Shown piece after piece: positions 1 through 11,416 of a stretch of 64,000 bases of DNA. Below the pieces are notes generated by a model, which saw only the letters and a list, made by a program, of their open reading frames with translations, did not search any database and was not told where the DNA came from. The stretch lies in contig CM034298.1 in assembly GCA_019925795.1 (NCBI GenBank), forward strand, positions 27,023,556 through 27,087,555, in the 5' to 3' direction. Every line of letters begins with the position of its first letter. The stretch's first letter is position 1. The DNA comes from Dendrobium chrysotoxum. Lineage: Eukaryota > Streptophyta > Magnoliopsida > Asparagales > Orchidaceae. The translations under genes and the position numbers were made by a program.

Positions 1-287
1 CATTAACTCACCCTCTTGAGTGTGTGTGTGTAAGGTTACTTAGCTTGGGGTCCACCAGATGCATGACTTGACTCAAGAAAGGTAAAAAATACATTAAAAT
101 TGAAATTATAGATAGACTCAACTGTAGTCTACCTGATCTTGAGCTGATTGGCATTGTAAGTGAACTTGTGGACCTGAAAAGTTAGTGAGTAGGGCAAACA
201 AAATAGATATGCAATCATAATATTAATAAGAAGATAATAATATTTGTTATCATCAAAATAATAATCCTTGGACCTAGATTTGCAACA
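1..287 (-). repeat. Element A 3' LTR, partial (U3 start)
   Basis: Read on the minus strand the LTR begins TGTTGCAAATCTAGG at 287, directly after the polypurine tract, and leaves the window at 1. The same sequence recurs in the A 5' LTR at 44745-44999 and 31512-33014, including the block 'aaggttacYtagcttggg'. The palindrome-rich part of U3 lies mostly outside the window. Confidence 0.88.
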
Positions 288-302
288 ATCTCCCTCTTTT
301 TT
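288..302 (-). promoter_or_regulatory. Element A 3' polypurine tract
   Basis: Minus-strand purine run (AAAAAAGAGGGAGAT) immediately upstream of the TG of the 3' LTR. It is the expected primer site for plus-strand DNA synthesis and aligns with AAAAAGGGGGAGAT in elements C and D. Confidence 0.8.
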
Positions 303-667
303 ATGATGGTAAACATTATTGTTAAAAAAATTTTAAAGCCCTTTGATATTCTCTGAAACTCCCCCTTAGAAAATAAAATTCTAAAAGTAAGGGGAGTTAA
401 AAAAATTGTTTTTCTATATTTTATTTTATTTATTTTATTTTATTAAGAAAAGTACGAGACATAAGTAAAGACAAAAATAAATAAGCAGAAACAAAATTAA
501 TTTTACTAAAACATAAGAGGCAAATAACACACTAAACAACACACTACTCCCCCTTTTGACATCACCAAAAGGAGGAAAATGAAAATACTAAATAGAACAA
601 AGTAAGTACATCATCGAATGCAGAAGTAAAGACTAGTGCAAGCACAAAACCAAAAATAATGAGCAAA
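303..667 (-). other. Element A region between env-like ORF and 3' LTR, with second polypurine tract
   Basis: AT-rich noncoding stretch. At about 545-562 the minus strand reads GATGTCAAAAGGGGGAG, a near copy of the 3' polypurine tract, and the same second tract is found at the same place in B, C and D. The run at 415-440 is low-complexity TTTTA. No coding signal is seen. Confidence 0.65.
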
Positions 668-1726
668 CTAGTAAAAGGTAGGATCCTGATCAGGTGGAAG
701 TGGTAGAGGTGGTGGTTGAAAAAAGCACTAAATGAAAGCAAATTGCTCCCCAAATTAGGTTGCTACTGCTATTCTACATAGCTATTAAATCTAGCCTCCT
801 CCTGGTCAAATCATTGAACTAGTGCATCATACTGAGTAAGTTGGTTTATCGTTGTGGGTGCTGGTATTGGTACTAGACCTCCCTCTAGTTCTTCTGGCCC
901 ACGGTCATGAAAGTAAGCATGGCAATTAGTGGCACATTGAAGAACATGGAAAGATCTATTGGAATAGAAAATTGGAAGATGATCTAGTGGGGCATGGTAT
1001 TAAAAATTATGCTTGGATTCTAGGACAAAGGCAATGAGATGTCTTAAGGCTAGATTGGTCTATCTCTTATGGCGAGGATCTCTAATAATGGTTAGATTTT
1101 AAAGATAATGAATAATAAGGTTAGCATCATTGAAATAAATTTGAGCAATAATGAAGTAAGTTGCAAGAGAAAGAGTAGGAGTAATGTTTATCTTATCACC
1201 AGCTTTAGGAATGACGGTGTTTCTAAGTATGTGCTAGATGATTAGGGCATCTGGAACTAAGGTGTTGACATAGGGTATGTGGTAATTAACATTGGATTCC
1301 CTAAGAAAAATATGTGCTTGTGTCTAATTATACTCAGTGTAAGAAGCAACATGGTGAACTTTCTCACCAGTTGTGGAAAGGTGGAGGAACTCGTGGAAGT
1401 CCTGATAAGTGATTTCGATAGACCTTCTATTAACGAAGGTTGGAGGGTGTACCCTCACTATTAATGTGAAGGATGATAAAAAATTCAAAAAGGAGTTCTA
1501 AATTATTGGGATAGGCAAGTGTAAGGATGAAGCCAAGAGTGGTTTGGGCAAATAGATTGAGTACTTCGAAGGTCAAAACTTCCTGGTTGATAATTTTGGA
1601 TGGTGTAATCCTAGCAGCTTTGTATCGCTGATAAGCTTCTTCATCAGTAGCATCAATGAAGTGATGATAGATAATTCATCGAGAGGAACTACCCACTAGT
1701 GCCTGAGATCATTTACCACTAGCTAT
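668..1726 (-). pseudogene. Element A env-like ORF (putative plant transposon protein), decayed
   Basis: The minus-strand translation matches the env-like ORF of elements B and D along its length: an N-terminal MAGGK-like start, a conserved FAHTSLTFILTLA-like segment, the HVLR..KAGD..HITP segment, the acidic/proline linker and a C-terminal DPP-like end before the stop at 668-670. The ATG has become ATA (about 1726), and several in-frame stops and shifts are visible. The family role is unproven. It is called 'envelope-like' in Sireviruses, or 'putative plant transposon protein'. No signal peptide is seen. Confidence 0.7.
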
Positions 1727-3431
1727 TTTAAGAAGGAAAAGCTCAAGAGGAAAGTAGAAGATTTAGAGAATGGAATGGTATGGAGAATTCAAAGATTTTG
1801 GCTAGTTTAAATAGAATCATCCATATCATACTGGACGATCATGAGATCATACAGGATAATGTGGTGTAATCAATTCAACTAGATGATCAATTAAAAAAGT
1901 TCATCTGATTGTTTAGTATGATCAGATATCATACAGGACGATTAGACACAGGATGATCATCCCAAGGAGTCAGCCTGTACGATCATTGACTAAGTGGATC
2001 GTACAGCATGAATATATGTATCATCCTAGATGATGTGTCGTAATGGATTGGCTCGACTACATTCAAATAATCCAATGATTTCTGCTATGTAGATCGTTCA
2101 GTACGACGTATAAATCATACTGGACGATCACCAATAATTGATTGATATCAGCCATTGGATGTGTTGTAATCAGAGATTAAAATTCTTGTTCAGGTCATAT
2201 ATGATGATAATCATCCTGGAAGATGTGAGCAAAACTTGAAAAATCTAGGAGATGAATGAGATGATCAGGAGGGTTTCAACACAAAAATACAAATGAAGAG
2301 TATAAAATAAAACAAAATTAAGCCAAGAACAGTCATAAATTAAAATTAAAAACCTTTTTTTTAATCTATCAACTCAAAAAAATGATAAATTTCCCCTATG
2401 ACTAGATTAAAAGATCAGTAAGAAATGAATTGACAATGTTGAAATCTCGAAAGGATAGAAAAATGATCTCGTTAACCCTAGCTCGGACTCCTTACAGGTC
2501 AAAATTCTTTTCAAATAAAAATCTAAATAAAAAAATTAGATAGGAAAAGTCATCTTTTAAAACTTCATTTTAGAAAAATATATGATAGAATAACATTATT
2601 AAGTAATCAATCAAAAATCATGATTTTCAAATTTAAGTGTTTAAAGATATCAAGTGGCACAAGGATTCTTCTAAGATTTAAAATTTGGAAATAGAAGGAA
2701 GCTTATTTCCTTGTGGGCTTATTTTGTGCCTCTTTTTTAGTTATTTGGCACACTTTATGTATCTTTTAATTTTTGATACACTTTGTCTATTTTGCAATTA
2801 TTTTGTGGTCATTGCACATCTTTTCAATTTTGGGCTCATTTTTTACCTCTTGCCATTTTTACGAGCTTGCTTCCTTTCAAAAATTTTTAAAGACTCTCAG
2901 TTATGAGATTATCTTTCAGATAAAAGAGAAGAAAAACTTACTCTCTAATATAATGAAGAGTAAATCATAAAATAAAATCATATCCTTATGATAAATGCAA
3001 CAACCTGATTAAGAAAACTTGAGAGTGATTCATTATCTTGAAATATTATTCATATGAGATAGACTACTATAGGAAGATAGAATAGATCTCTATTTCCAAG
3101 TCTAACTTTTAATTTGAAATAGATTTTGCTTCATAAAAAATATACCACTAAAAGGAGTTAGAGGAAGAGTGGCAATCATCAAAAGTTTTTTCCTTTAACT
3201 ATTTTTAGATGAGTTAAACACTGTTTACTCATTTCTAAAACCAAATGCAACGCAAAAATGTCATTTGAGAATTCAATGTCAGAAGTGAGCATTGATCTGA
3301 TTCTTTTAAAATATTGAAGGAAAAGTAACAGAAAATTAAAAGCTTAAAATAGGAACTCATAAAGTGAGCTAAACATAAAAATAATACCAAAACAATAAAA
3401 TAAAAAACATCAGAAATAGAAAGCATCAATT
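1727..3431 (-). other. Element A pol-env spacer with degenerate palindromes
   Basis: No gene. About 1800-2260 holds decayed copies of the ATCGTCCTGGACGAT palindrome, mostly as atcatcctggatgat with CG turned to CA/TG, upstream of the env-like ORF on the minus strand. About 2700-2870 holds two remnants of a direct repeat, complement of GCGCCAAACAAATTGAAAAA, that is clear in B, C and D. Confidence 0.65.
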
Positions 3432-6400
3432 TCAAGCATGAATATCTACACACCCAATCTGATTCTTAAGGTGCTGAAGGTTTCAAAGGCTAGTGTTTTA
3501 GTAAAGATATCAGTAAGTTGATTTTTAGTTGCTACATGGTGCAGCTCTATGTCTCCTTTGGTAATATAATCCCTAATAAAATGGTGCCTTTTGTCTTTAA
3601 AGTTTTATCCTTGAGTGTTGGATTAGATTATTTAAAATACAAATGGCATTAAAGTTATCACATAGGATTGAAATGGTTCCTACAGATAATTCTAAATCTA
3701 AAATTTACTGCTTTAACTAAAGGACTTGGGCCACACAACTCCCTAAGGCTATGTACTCAGCTTCAGCAGTGGACAGGGCAATTGAGTTCTATTTTCTACT
3801 AGACTAGGAGACTAAGGACTACCCTATAAATTGACATATTTTAGAAGTGCTTTTCTTATCAACTCGACATCCTATAAAATCTAAATCAGAATGTCCTATG
3901 ATTTCAAAGGAGGTGTTGTGCCTAGTATACTAGATTCCTAAGTCTTGGGTTCTTAAGAGATATCTAAGAATTCTCTTAATAGTAGTCAAGTGGGACTCTT
4001 TTGGATCAGCCTAAAATCTAGCACAGAGACAAACACTAAATATTATATCAGGTCTTTTAGCAGTCAAGTAAAGAAGTGATCTAATTATTCCTTTGTATTT
4101 CTTTTGATCAATAAATTTTTCATTTGAATCCTTATCTAACTAAATACTGGAACTCATGAGAGTATTGATTGGCTTAGTTTTATCCATTTTATATTTCTTA
4201 AGGATGTCCTTAATGTATTTTGATTGACTAAAGAAAGTTCCATCATCCTTCTACCTTATGCTAAATCCAAGAAAGGAGGTCAGTTCTCTCATTAAACTCA
4301 TTTCAAACTCATTACTCATCATTTTTAAAAAATCATCACACAGTTTTTTATCAAAAGATCTAAATAAAATATCATCAATATAAATTTGGACAATCAGTAG
4401 TTTATCTCCTACCTTTTTTAAAAATAGGATGGTGTCTACGCTTCCCTTAACAAATGTTTTTTCTAGTAGGAATGTGCTTAGTCTTTCATACTATGCCCTA
4501 GGTGCTTATTTTGGTCCATATAATGCCCTTTTTAATTTGAACATATGATTAAGAAATTGTGAATTTTCAAAGCCTGAGGGTTGTTTAACATACACATCTT
4601 CTTTTATTACCCCTTTCAGAAAGACACTCTTAACATCCATTTGGTATAGTTTGAATCTCTTAAAATAAATAAAGGCTAGTAGTACCCTTATGGCTTCTAA
4701 TCTATCTATAGGGGTAAAGGTCTCTTTAAAGACAATTCCTTCTATCTGGATATACCTCTTAGTCACTAATCTTATCTTATCTCTCCCACTACACTAGAAT
4801 CATTTATTTTATTTTTGAAAACACATTTAGTTCCAACCACATTTTAGTCCTTAGGACTTTTAACTAGCTCCTAAATATCATTCTTTACAAATTAATTTAA
4901 CTCTTCTTGTATGGCTAGGATCGAGAAATTATCATATAGTGCTTAATTTATTTTAGTGGATTCAGTCATTAAGATGAAGGTAGAGTGATTTACTTTTTTT
5001 TTAAGTCCAAGCCTAGTTCTAACACCCTCAGATGGATCTCCTAAGATCAATTCTTTAGGATGACTCAAAGAATATCTCCATTCTCTAGGCAGCATATTTT
5101 CAGGCTCTACCCTTTCCTCTAAATTTGTAGATTCTACTCCTTGGGTGATTTCTCTTACTTCTTCCTTCACCCTAGGCCCTCCAAAATTATCAAATTCATC
5201 AAATACAACATGAGTGGTCTCCTCTACTACCATTATCCTTTTATTAAAGACTCTATAGGATTTTCCAACATTTGAGTAACCTAGGAACACTACTTCATCA
5301 GATTTTGGGTCAAACTTTCCTAGTTGAGACTTCCATTATTCAGAATGAACATTTTATATCCAAAGACATGAAGGTGAGATACCCTTAAGAATTTCATAAG
5401 GTATCTTATTTATCTTGGATCTAATATTAACCCTATTCAGAATATAACAGGCTGTATTCACTACTTCTGCCCAGAAGTATGTAAGAAGTGAGTATTCAAT
5501 GAACATGGCTCAAGTGGCGTCTACAAGGGTCCTATTCTTTCTTTCAGCTATCTGGTTCTATTGAGGGGTCCTAGAAGCTGAAAAATTATGATCTATCCCT
5601 TGCTCCTTACAGTAAGTTTTAAATTTTTCATTCTCAAATTCTCTACTATGGTCACCATGAATGGTTAAAATTTCACAACCTTGTTTCCTCTAAATCCAAG
5701 TGGAAAAAGACCTAAACTCCTTAAATGAGTCACTTTTATGTGATCGAAATCTAACCCAAGTAAGCCTCAAATAATCATCAATAATCACATACCCAAAGAC
5801 TTTTTCTCCTAGGCTTGTAGTGCTGATAGGTCCAAAGAGATCCATATGAAGGACTTTTAAGGGTTTGCTAGTGGTAATATCCTTGATTAGGTGGAAGGAG
5901 GATTTGACTTATTTTTTTAATTGATAGGCATCACATAGGTGGTCCTTAGTGGACTCAAGTTTGGGAATTCAGCTCACTAAGTCTTTTTGGGTGATTTTTT
6001 AAGGGTTTTCATGCTTGCATGACACAATCTTCTATGCCATAACTAGGATTCATCAGTAATTATTTTTAAGTAAAGAGCAGTATCATATTTAATACAATTA
6101 AGATCAAGCATGTAGATATTATTAATTCTCCTACCCTGCAAAATAGTTTTATCATCTAAGCTTATTATGTAGCTGGTAGATAGAAATTTTATGCTAAAGC
6201 CTTTATCACAGAGTTGGCTGATGTTGAGCAGATTATATTTCAAATCATCTACAAGTAAAACATTTGTAATGATAAAATTTTTTGAATTGCCAATTATACC
6301 TAAGCCCACCACACTCCTGGTGGTGTTACTCCAAGTGTCACCATGCTCTTACCCTGACCTCTAATAAAATGAATTGATTTGCATCTCCAATCATGTATCT

Positions 6401-6463
6401 TAAATATCCGTTGTCCAGTTACCACATGCTCTCATGAGGCCTTTTGTGAGAGCACCCCTACAA
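3432..6463 (-). pseudogene. pol: Element A pol polyprotein (PR-IN-RT-RNase H), decayed
   Basis: Ty1/copia polymerase polyprotein on the minus strand. Pieces in order: protease region about 6360-6460, GAG-pre-integrase about 6043-6312, integrase core about 5400-5900, IN C-terminus about 4943-5290, RT about 4250-4766 including a 'LYQMDVKSVFLKG' stretch, RNase H about 3500-4000, and a terminal stop at 3432-3434. Many frameshifts and stops separate the pieces, so it cannot be functional. Near its end A keeps a glutamine codon (CAA) where B, C and D all share a TAG stop. Confidence 0.88.
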
Positions 6464-6468
6464 AATCA

Positions 6469-7831
6469 TCAGTGGTCAGATTTAGGAACCTAAATAAGTT
6501 GGCTCCACCGTATGTTATGTGGGATGACATTCTTACATGCTATACTGTGAGTTTTATAATTTTGGTCTTTACAACAAATGTGTTCTATGGTGGATAGTGC
6601 AAGTATGGGAGATGTGTCCTAGTATGCCACAAGAAAAATATCTAACCCTAGGAAAAGGGTTTACTAATCTATATGAGTTATGGTGCCTCTTCCTAGGTTT
6701 GAATGATGCATGTTGTGGTGATGGATTATGTAATTGTGCAAGTGTAGGTGATATTTAATTTTTTCTTGTAATAATTTAACTTGATTTGTAAGAACTGGTT
6801 TGCACTTTCAAGAATTAGATTTTAATTTTTAATGCATGCTCACTATCATTAGCTTCATCTTAACATGCCTTTGATTTCTTAAATGAGTTTTCTAAATCAA
6901 TATGGGATCCTTTTAAGGAATCATGCTCATCAGTTAATTTAGAATGCTTTTTGTTTAAAATATCAAATTCATTTAATAAAGCTATTTGATTGCTATCCAG
7001 AGTGGAGTGATCTTTTCTTAAGCATTCATGCTCTTTCTATAAAATTAAAAAGTCAAATTTAAGGCACGTATGTAATTTTTTAAGCTTCATATATGCAGCA
7101 TAAATTTTTCAAAAATTTTAAATAATTGTTCATAGGTAAGCTTGCATACCTCCTCTTGATCAGAATGATCAAAATATTCATCTGCCATTAAGCATAGGTT
7201 AGTTACCTTCTCTTCTGATTTAGTTTTAGAAGAGTCAGATACTGAGTCTGCCTAAAAAGATTTTTAAGTCTTTGCTTGCCCTTTTTGAATTTAGGCTTTT
7301 TTCACCTTTCTCCTTGCTTAGGTGAGCTTTAAGAGTTAGGCAATCAAACTTTAGGTGCCCTGGCTTCCTGCATTCAAAATATATAACATCAGAGGAATTT
7401 TTAGAATTTTTAATATTTTTACCTTTATTCCATTATTGATAATGCTTTAGCTTTTTCTTTAAGAAACTTTTGAATTGTCTAGTTATCAATGCAATGTCAT
7501 CATTTTCTGATCCAAAAGTGTCATTGTCAAAATCATTAGCCTTTAAGGCTATAATTTTCTCTTTCTTTTTTTCATCTGCATTAAGTTGCCTTTAACTCAC
7601 TCCTTGCTCATAGTAATGAGTGACCCAAGTAAGCTATCAATAGAATAAACATTCAAGTCTTTAGATTCAGTAATGACAGTAATTTTTGCATCATAGGAAG
7701 AAGGTAAACAATAAAGAATTTTTTTTAATTTTATCATAATTAGTAAGCTCTCTTCCTAAGGCATGCAAGAAAGTAACATCTAATTAAACCTAGTATATAT
7801 TTCAGAAATAGATTCACTAGGTTTCATACAA
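6469..7831 (-). pseudogene. gag: Element A gag, C-terminal part, decayed
   Basis: Minus-strand match to gag of elements B-D from the middle of the UBN2-type capsid domain through the first zinc knuckle (about 7330-7390), the coiled-coil-like region (about 6780-7140) and the second knuckle region, ending at a TGA (6469-6471). Element B inserted at 7837 and separates this from the N-terminal part at 19454-19863. Stops and indels are frequent. Confidence 0.8.
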
Positions 7832-7836
7832 AAAAG
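7832..7836. repeat. Target-site duplication of element B, left copy (AAAAG)
   Basis: AAAAG directly precedes the TG of the B 5' LTR and recurs at 19449-19453 directly after the B 3' LTR. Five base pairs is the usual length for copia integrases. Confidence 0.9.
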
Positions 7837-8099
7837 TGTTGCAAATCTGGTTTCAAAAAGTATAGTTTTGATGATGACAAATATGTTTGTATTCTATTTT
7901 TCTTGGCTAATCCATTTCAGGTACAAAAGATCAAAAGCAACTCAAGCCAACTCAAGATCGGGTCCAAGTGTGTCGAAATGTAATATTTTCCATTTCTTGA
8001 GTCAAATGTAATGTAATTGATCCCCTAGCTAAGTAACCTTGCACACACACTCAGGGGGAGAGTTTGAGTGAATTAGAGTTTCTGTTCAATTTTTGTTCA

Positions 8100-8775
8100 G
8101 ATCGTCCTGGATGATATTCACATCATCCTGGATGATCAAGTGAAAACAAAAACCCTAATTAGGGCAACCAAGTTAAGTTTGTTTGATTAAGTCGATCGTT
8201 CTGGATGATCCGATCGTCCTGGATGATCCATCCATCGTACGGGATGAGAGGCTCAAATCAAAAATTCTCAGCCGCCAGATCAAGTTAGGCAAGTTTTATT
8301 TTTAGAGATTTGATCTAATCATCCTGGATGATCCATAATAATTATGCCTAAATTAGTCTGGTGATTAAGGAAAGTAATTAATATTTAATTGATACGATTA
8401 TATCGTCCAGATGATCGCAAGATCGTCCGGGATGATCATGATCGTCCAGTGTGTTTCTCCTGTACGTCCAGAGCGGTGCTCAGGATGATTTTGGCACTTT
8501 TTGAACTAATCATATAGGACGATAGACATATCATCCTGGACGATCAAGTCATCTTTGGATCATCCAGCATAAGTTCCTCTGGACGACCAGAGCGGTCTTC
8601 TGGACGAAATTTCTGAATTTACACTAATCATCTCAGATGATCGCAGAATCGTACAGGACGATCTGAATAACTTTTTCTACCAATCGTCTAGAAGAGCTAG
8701 ATCATCCAGGCTGAAATAGGTGATTTTGAACTGATCCTACAGGATGATCTATCGATTGTCCTTGATGATATTGGC
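8100..8775 (+). promoter_or_regulatory. Palindrome array in U3 of element B 5' LTR
   Basis: More than ten intact or mutated copies of the 17-bp palindrome GATCGTCCNGGACGATC. The first pair has centres at 8108 and 8129, 21 bp apart. Many copies read atcatcctggatgat, the product expected from deamination of methylated CG. The array lies just upstream of a TATA box, the position of an enhancer or repressor region. Confidence 0.8.
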
Positions 8776-8812
8776 CGACCAGTTGAGATTTAGGGTAAAT
8801 TTTGAGCCCTCC

Positions 8813-8820
8813 TATAAAAG
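8813..8820 (+). promoter_or_regulatory. TATA box of element B 5' LTR
   Basis: TATAAAAG, downstream of the palindrome array and upstream of a GA repeat at 8876-8894. It is conserved in B2 (18719-18726) and appears as TTTAAAAG in D1. A start site about 30 bp downstream is inferred, not seen. Confidence 0.55.
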
Positions 8821-9032
8821 ATCTTTTTCTTCCAATAAGAAAAAATTTTGCCACTTTTCTTTTCAGAGAAACCTTGAGAGAGAGAGAGAGAGAGCTTGGG
8901 AGAGAGAGGATCTTGTGAGAGAGAGTTTGTGAGGGATTCACAAAGGTTACTCCAAGAAAGGATCAGAGTCATCTTCTCCGTTCATCGTCTCTCGTCTTAT
9001 CAGTGTTTTTTTGTGGGAGGATCATTCGCAAG

Positions 9033-9175
9033 AAGATTCAGGTTCTCTGCCCGCTTCAGGAGGAAGAAAAAGGAGTTCAGGTTCTCTATCTGCTTCAGGA
9101 GGAAGCGAAAGGAGTCTGTGTTCTCTGTCTGCTTCAGGAAGAAGCAAAAGGAGTTCAGGTTCTCTGCCTTACCAG
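9033..9175 (+). repeat. 39-bp minisatellite in the LTR leader
   Basis: About four tandem units of roughly 39 bp, each with GGTTCTCTGCCTGCTTCAG followed by a GGAAG-rich half. The same block is present in every plus-strand LTR here. The unit is close to 13 codons and free of stops in several frames, so it gives chance ORFs with a repeating GSLPASGGSER-like peptide. I do not call it a gene. Confidence 0.75.
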
Positions 9176-9287
9176 GTTGGTGGAAAGGAGTTTTATATAG
9201 GCTTCTCCGCCTTGCCGTGGGAGCAGAAGGAGAGTGATTTTTGTGTTAATGCAATACCCAGAGGGGAGGCTCCGGGGAGTGGACGTA

Positions 9288-9315
9288 GGTCAAGTTGACC
9301 GAACCACTATAAAAT
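9288..9315 (+). promoter_or_regulatory. Inverted TTGACC (W-box-like) palindrome and second TATA-like motif
   Basis: GGTCAAGTTGACC (9288-9300) is a perfect 13-bp palindrome holding two inverted W-box cores, followed by TATAAAAT at 9308. The block is retained in B2, C1, C2, D1, D2 and H, and recognisably in A, F and I, so it is among the best conserved LTR parts. It could be a core promoter element or part of the R/U5 RNA signals. Confidence 0.6.
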
Positions 9316-9543
9316 CTGGTGTGCTCTTTCTTATTATTTTCTGCACTTTACTTTTCTATTATTAACTGCTTGGGTGAAATTTATTGTTGATCTTTTCATT
9401 TCTGTGTTTAGTTATTTCTACTACAAATTATTGAAAAGATCTTTTCTATTGCTCACAAATTTTAAAATAACCAATTCACCCCCCCTCTTGGTTAGCCTCG
9501 AGACTAGTTCATCAGGGCTTAACATCCCTATCGAACTTTTAAG

Positions 9544-9556
9544 TGGTATCACAGAG
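9544..9556 (+). promoter_or_regulatory. Element B primer binding site (initiator-Met tRNA)
   Basis: TGGTATCACAGAG, a one-base-insertion variant of TGGTATCAGAGC, which is complementary to the 3' end of plant initiator Met-tRNA. It starts two bases after the LTR, as in the other copies. Confidence 0.75.
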
Positions 9557-9597
9557 GGATTCAAAAATTTAAGTTTAAAAACTTTTGAATTTCATCC

Positions 9598-11405
9598 ATG
9601 GCTAACTTTGGTAATCGTAATACTACTGAATGTTATTTAATTATACGACCGCCATTGTTTGACAACATACCTTTTGATTTTTGGAAAACTCACATGTCAC
9701 TTTTCTTCAATCTATAGATTATCGCATGTGGATGCTTGTTAAAGATGGCTATGAGCCACCTTTTAGAATGATTAACAATGTTAAAACTAAATTGCCTTTC
9801 ACTTATTGGACTTTTGATGATCGTGACTTAGCCCAACTGAATGCCAAATGTTTGAACTATTTTTTCTGTACCTTAAAATATGAGGATTACCTGCATGTTT
9901 CTACTTATACAACTGGCAAAGAAATTTGGGATAGATTATGCATCACTTATGAAGGTACAACTGAAGTCAAGCAGTGTAGGTTAAACATATTGCTTCATGA
10001 CTACAAACTTTTTTGCATGAAACCTACTGAATCTATTTCTGAAATATATACGAGGTTCACTCAAATTTTCACTTCTTTGCATGCCTTAGGAAGAGAACTT
10101 ACAAACTATGAAAGAGTGAACAAAATTCTTAGATGTTTTCCTTGTTCGTATGATGCTAAGATAACTGCAATCACTAAATCTAAAGATTTGAATACTTACT
10201 CTATTGATAGCTTACTTGGATCACTCATTGCTTACGAGCAAGGGGTGAACTAAAGACACCTTGATGTAGGTGAGAAGAAGGAGAGAACATTGGCACTGAA
10301 GGTCAACAATAGTGATACTAGTACTTCTGGGTCTGATAGCGATGATGTTGCCTTAATCAATAGGCAATTCAAAAGCTTTCTAAGGAAGAAACATAAGAAC
10401 TTTCATAAGTGGAACAAGGGTAAGTCCAGTAAAAATTTTAAAGGTTCATCTGATACTATTTGTTTTGAATGCATGAAGCCTGGACACATTAAGGCTGATT
10501 ATCCTATACTTAAAGCTCACCCAAGCAAGGAGAAGGGTGAGGAGAAACACAAGTTTAGGAAGGACAAAAAGCAGATTCAGAAGGCATTCTAGGCAGATTC
10601 TGCATCTGACTCCTCTGAGACTAAAGCTGAGGAGGAGACTATAAATTTGTGTTTGATGGCTAATGATCATCCTGAACAGTCTGATCAAGAAGAGGTATGT
10701 GAGTTTACTTACGAGTAGTTATTTGAAGTGTCTGAAAGAATTCACGTATCGTATAGGAAGCTTAAGAAAACTCATGCTAGCCTGAAATTAGAATTTCTGA
10801 ATTTACAAAAAGAGCATGATTCTGTAGTTAAAGATCATTCCACACTTGACAGCAATCACATATCTTTACTTGATGAATTTGATGAACTGAACAAAAAGTA
10901 TTCTGATTTGATTACTAAGCATGATTCATTAAAAACCTCACATGTTGATTTAGAAAGAGCTTTTAAAGAATTAGATAATATGGCATGTGAAGAGGAGAAT
11001 AGTAATGGAGCATTGAAATTTGAAATTGCATGTTTGAAGAAAGAAAATGAATTTCTAAAAGTTAAAATCAGTGCTTTTGAGAAAAATGAAACATCTCCTA
11101 CTTTTGCACAATTTTATGCACCTCCACCTTTTGAAGAATCTATTTCAAAATCATCAAAACATGTTTCATTCAAAACTAGGAAGAGGCACTATCACCCACG
11201 TAGATTAGTTAACCCTTTTCCTGATGTTAGATATTTTTCTTGTGGCATGTTAGGACACATCTCCCACACCTGCACTGTTCACTGTAGTACATATTGGGTG
11301 TGGAGGCCCAAATTGCCTGTTTCACAGTACAGCACACATGCATTACATTCTTCTTTTCATAAGAAGGAACCCAAACCTGTTTGGGTTCCTAAATCTGACA
11401 TTTGA
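9598..11405 (+). pseudogene. gag: Element B gag, disrupted
   Basis: Copia-type Gag with an N-terminal UBN2-like capsid domain (MANFGNRN start), a CCHC knuckle near 10461-10502 (C-F-E-C..GH), a long charged, coiled-coil-like segment (about 10728-11090) and a second CCHC (about 11238-11275, C-G-M-L-GH..C). It starts at the ATG about 50 bases after the primer site. Breaks: a one-base deletion near 9697 and in-frame stops at 10251-10253, 10590-10592 and about 10714. The normal stop TGA is at 11403-11405. The stop at 10590 (TGG to TAG) is shared with C but not D. Confidence 0.9.
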
Positions 11406-11416
11406 TGATTTTATAG

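Larger units (their letters stand above)
7837..9541 (+). repeat. Element B 5' LTR
   Basis: Begins TGTTGCAAATC and ends GAACTTTTA (the usual terminal CA mutated to TA) just before the primer site. In order it has a U3 with paired ATCGTCC.GGACGAT palindromes, a TATA box, a GA repeat, a 39-bp minisatellite, an inverted TTGACC block with a second TATA-like sequence, a 7-base C run and a conserved U5 end. Length is 1705 bp. Confidence 0.93.

Noticed and set aside
562..753. Hydrophobic minus-strand ORF near the A polypurine tract
   Set aside because: It overlaps the end of the env-like pseudogene in another frame and is not conserved in B, C or D.
2685..2970. Small cysteine/phenylalanine-rich ORFs
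   Set aside because: They lie over the complement of the pol-env spacer repeats of element A and reflect T-rich noncoding DNA.
9011..9298. Small serine/glycine-rich gene inside the LTR
   Set aside because: The open frame comes from a 39-bp minisatellite without stops. Start and end are not conserved between LTRs, and several frames are open.
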